A stretch of 64,000 bases of DNA from Myxococcaceae bacterium (GTDB lineage: Bacteria; Myxococcota_A; Polyangia; Polyangiales; Ga0077539): positions 1 through 64,000 of the forward strand of contig SCUS01000059.1 in NCBI GenBank assembly GCA_004297725.1, given 5' to 3'. The first letter of the stretch is position 1. Every line of letters begins with the position of its first letter. Positions 62,077-64,000 of this stretch are shown piece after piece. Below the pieces are notes generated by a model. That model was not told the origin of the DNA. It did not search any database and was given only the letters and a program-made list of their open reading frames with translations. A program made the translations under genes and the position numbers.

Positions 62077-63135
62077 CTACTCGGTCTCGCGCGCCGCCGC
62101 GCGGTTCTCTTCGCGCATGGCGCGCCCGCGGCTCAGCGCGCTGTCGCGCGCCTCGTAGGCTCGGACGATGCGCGCCACCAGCGGGTGTCGCACCACGTCG
62201 ACGTCGGTGAAGGTGCAGAACGCGATGCCCTCGGTGCCCGTGAGCAGGTTGGTCGCGTCGGAGAGGCCCGACTTGCGGCCCTCGGGGAGGTCGACCTGCG
62301 TGACGTCACCCGTGATCACGGCCTTCGAGTCGTAGCCCAGGCGCGTCAGGAACATCTTCATCTGCTCGGACGTGGTGTTCTGCGCCTCGTCGAGGATCAC
62401 GAAGGCCTCGTTGAGCGTGCGCCCTCGCATGAAGGCCAGCGGCGCGACCTCGATCTGCCCGCGCTGGATGAGCGCCTGGGCCTTATCGAGGTCCATCATG
62501 TCGTGCATCGCGTCGTAGAGCGGGCGCAGGTAGGGGTTCACCTTCTCCGCGAGGTCGCCCGGGAGGAAGCCCAGCTTCTCGCCCGCCTCCACCGCGGGCC
62601 GCGTCAGGATGATGCGCTTGACCTTCTTCTGCATCAGCGCCGCGACCGCCATCGCCATCGCGAGGTAGGTCTTGCCCGTGCCCGCGGGGCCGATGCCGAA
62701 CACGATGTCGTGCGCGCGCAGCGCCTCGATGTACCGCTTCTGCGCGAGGCCCTTCGGCGCGATGATGCGGTGCCGCGCGCTCACCAGCACCACGTCCTGG
62801 AACACGTCGCGCAGCTTCAGCTCGGGGTGCTCCTTGAGCAGCCGCACGGCGCGCGCCACGTCGTTGCCGTTGATCTCGTTGCCGTCGCGGATCGACTCGC
62901 ACAGCTCGGCCACCACGCGCTCGGCGAAGGCCACCTCCTCCGCCGAGGTGCCCTGGATGTGCACCTGATGCCCGCGCTGACCGATGGTGACCCCGGTCTC
63001 CACCTCCAGCACCCGCAGGTGCTCGTTGCGCGGGCCGCACAGCGCCACCATCAGCGCCGGATCAGCCACATCGACCTGCGCGCTTCCGCCCGGATTGCGC
63101 GCGCCCTTCGACCCCGAAGCTTCGCTCTTCGCCAT
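62077..63135 (-). CDS. phoH: PhoH-family ATPase
   Basis: 352 residues. N-terminal KH-like segment ([31 protein letters not shown]), then a PhoH P-loop domain: [18 protein letters not shown] (~148), [33 protein letters not shown], and [24 protein letters not shown] (Walker B). Length and layout match YbeZ/PhoL, which works with the RNase YbeY in rRNA maturation; ybeY is often next door but is not visible here. 18 bp downstream of the M23 gene start on the same strand, divergent from the HAD gene. Confidence 0.93.
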   Translation of the reverse strand: MAKSEASGSKGARNPGGSAQVDVADPALMVALCGPRNEHLRVLEVETGVTIGQRGHQVHIQGTSAEEVAFAERVVAELCESIRDGNEINGNDVARAVRLLKEHPELKLRDVFQDVVLVSARHRIIAPKGLAQKRYIEALRAHDIVFGIGPAGTGKTYLAMAMAVAALMQKKVKRIILTRPAVEAGEKLGFLPGDLAEKVNPYLRPLYDAMHDMMDLDKAQALIQRGQIEVAPLAFMRGRTLNEAFVILDEAQNTTSEQMKMFLTRLGYDSKAVITGDVTQVDLPEGRKSGLSDATNLLTGTEGIAFCTFTDVDVVRHPLVARIVRAYEARDSALSRGRAMREENRAAARETE

Positions 63136-63186
63136 GTGCCCCTCACGCTACCACAGCCCCCGGTGCGGGCGGCCCCGGTGGGGTAT

Positions 63187-63885
63187 ATGTGCGGCGTGAC
63201 GATCCGCGCGGTGGTGTTCGACCTCGACGACACGCTCTTCCCCGAGGCGACCTACGTGGCCTCGGGCTTCCGCGCCGTGGGCGAGGCCCTCGCGAGGGAG
63301 CACCGCATCGAGGGCTTCGGCGAGCGGGCGGCGGCGGTGGCGGCGGCGGGAGCCCGCGGCGACGTCTTCGACGAGGCGCTGCGACGGTCGGGCGTGGCGG
63401 AGGACGACCTGCGGGGCCTCGTCCCCTGGTGCGTGCGGCGCTACCGGGAGCACCTCCCGGACATCGCCCTCTTCCCGGAGGCCCACGAGGCGCTGGAGAA
63501 CTTACGGGGTAAGGTAAAGATCGGGGTGCTCACGGACGGCTGGCTGGTCGCGCAGCAGGGCAAGGTCGCCGCGCTCGGGCTCGCGGCGCGCGTCGACGCC
63601 GTGGTCTACAGCGACAGCTTCGGCCGCGAGCACTGGAAGCCGAGCGAGGTGCCGTACCGGGCGGTGGCCGAGGCGCTCGGCGTGGCGCACGATGCCTGCG
63701 TGTACGTCGCCGACAACCCCGCCAAGGACTTCATCACCGCGCGAGCCCTCGGGTGGCGCACCATCCAGGTGGCTCGCCCCGGGCAGACGCACCCCGCGGT
63801 GGCGCCGAGCGAGGCGCACTCGGCGGAGGTGAGCGCGCTCGACCTCCGCGCGGCCATGGCGGTGCTCGCCGGATGGATGGGGTGA
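63187..63885 (+). CDS. HAD-superfamily hydrolase
   Basis: 232 residues. HAD motif I VVFDLDDTLFPE (~9-20), motif II VLTDGW (~112), motif III Lys in HWKPSEVPYRAV (~155) and motif IV VYVADNPAKDF (~176). Cap domain type C1. Small-molecule phosphatase, substrate unknown; FD-L-DDTL-F-P-E resembles YjjG/pyrophosphatase-like members. Overlaps the last gene by GTGA. Contains dyad site 10. Confidence 0.85.
   Translation: MCGVTIRAVVFDLDDTLFPEATYVASGFRAVGEALAREHRIEGFGERAAAVAAAGARGDVFDEALRRSGVAEDDLRGLVPWCVRRYREHLPDIALFPEAHEALENLRGKVKIGVLTDGWLVAQQGKVAALGLAARVDAVVYSDSFGREHWKPSEVPYRAVAEALGVAHDACVYVADNPAKDFITARALGWRTIQVARPGQTHPAVAPSEAHSAEVSALDLRAAMAVLAGWMG
63500..63519. other. WTAC-N8-GTAW dyad site 10
   Basis: ACTTAC-N8-GTAAAG in the HAD gene, read TTA-CGG-GGT-AAG-GTA-AAG, one more TTA/GTA pair. 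Confidence 0.7.
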
Positions 63886-64000
63886 GCGGAGTGGAAGGCA
63901 ACGGACGACGGGCGCTCCCGCTCTTCGCGGGGCTGACGGCCGGGGCGACGAGGCCCGCGGCGCCGCACCTCGAGCAGGCGCGCCGGAGCCTGGGCGGGCC
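63882..64000 (+). CDS. Start of a truncated gene (window end)
   Basis: GTG at 63882 overlaps the HAD stop (GTGA) and opens a frame that stays open to the end of the window (39 complete codons: VEGNGRRALPLFAGLTAGA, RPAAPHLEQARRSLGG). Too short to identify. The overlap pattern matches operon partners elsewhere in this window, so co-transcription with the HAD gene is likely. Confidence 0.5.
   Translation, partial: MSGVEGNGRRALPLFAGLTAGATRPAAPHLEQARRSLGG

Overview
The window (about 70% G+C, almost no intergenic space, GTG/TTG starts common, most adjacent genes overlapping by an ATGA or GTGA tetranucleotide) reads as chromosome of a myxobacterium-like member of the Myxococcota (Polyangia/Sandaracinaceae-like). 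Lineage marks are two secreted proteins ending in a GCGCR...Arg-rich MYXO-CTERM-type tail (57942-62058), many Asp/Ala-rich lipoprotein linkers, an AgmX-type C-terminal domain, FHA/NtrC and Ser/Thr kinase-AAA-TPR regulators, a CheB-CheR-PAS fusion and a bacterial lysyl oxidase. No rRNA, tRNA, intact insertion sequence, prophage or CRISPR array was seen.

Layout. 1-563: 5' part of dnaA on the minus strand and a gap carrying four DnaA-box-like 9-mers, so the window probably starts at or near oriC. 564-9453: outer-membrane barrel, quinone oxidoreductase, polytopic membrane protein, a carbohydrate ABC transporter (malK, a solute-binding-protein/permease fusion, malG), an AT-hook protein and a secreted beta-sandwich protein. 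9450-15633: HEYAH metallopeptidase/propeller/barrel surface protein with its lipoprotein partner, a PduP-like aldehyde dehydrogenase and a PPC/DUF296 protein. 15739-24085: CheB-CheR-PAS plus PAS/GAF histidine kinase, archaeal-type SAM synthetase, two small membrane proteins, miaE. 24098-26772: a two-gene Septu-like (PtuA/PtuB-type) defence module whose ATPase has an unusual low-GC N-terminal module. 26898-34549: acyl-CoA dehydrogenase, hrcA, an isolated SctJ lipoprotein coupled to a membrane pseudokinase, then SDR, GST and phospholipase-D genes. 34556-41388: lysyl oxidase lipoprotein, a c-haem propeller lipoprotein operon, and smpB/PilZ-like/tatD opposite comF. 41389-53937: giant kinase-AAA-TPR protein, acetyltransferase-like protein, triple-DsbA membrane protein, a gene-poor repeat-bearing gap, FHA-NtrC regulator, corA and FHA-GGDEF cyclase. 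53996-64000: zinc-ribbon/heptad-repeat/TPR protein, two MYXO-CTERM proteins (one an M23 peptidase), phoH, a HAD phosphatase and a truncated last gene.

The most unusual signal is not a gene. A 20-bp dyad with core WTAC-N8-GTAW occurs nine times by hand scan (1466, 2969, 5451, 6217, 24145, 26995, 39560, 40927, 63500), where chance composition would give fewer than one. Eight sites are inside unrelated genes, in all three codon phases, and four force the very rare TTA leucine codon together with GTA valine. This points to selection on DNA, for example for a dispersed chromosome-organising or global-regulator binding site near the origin.
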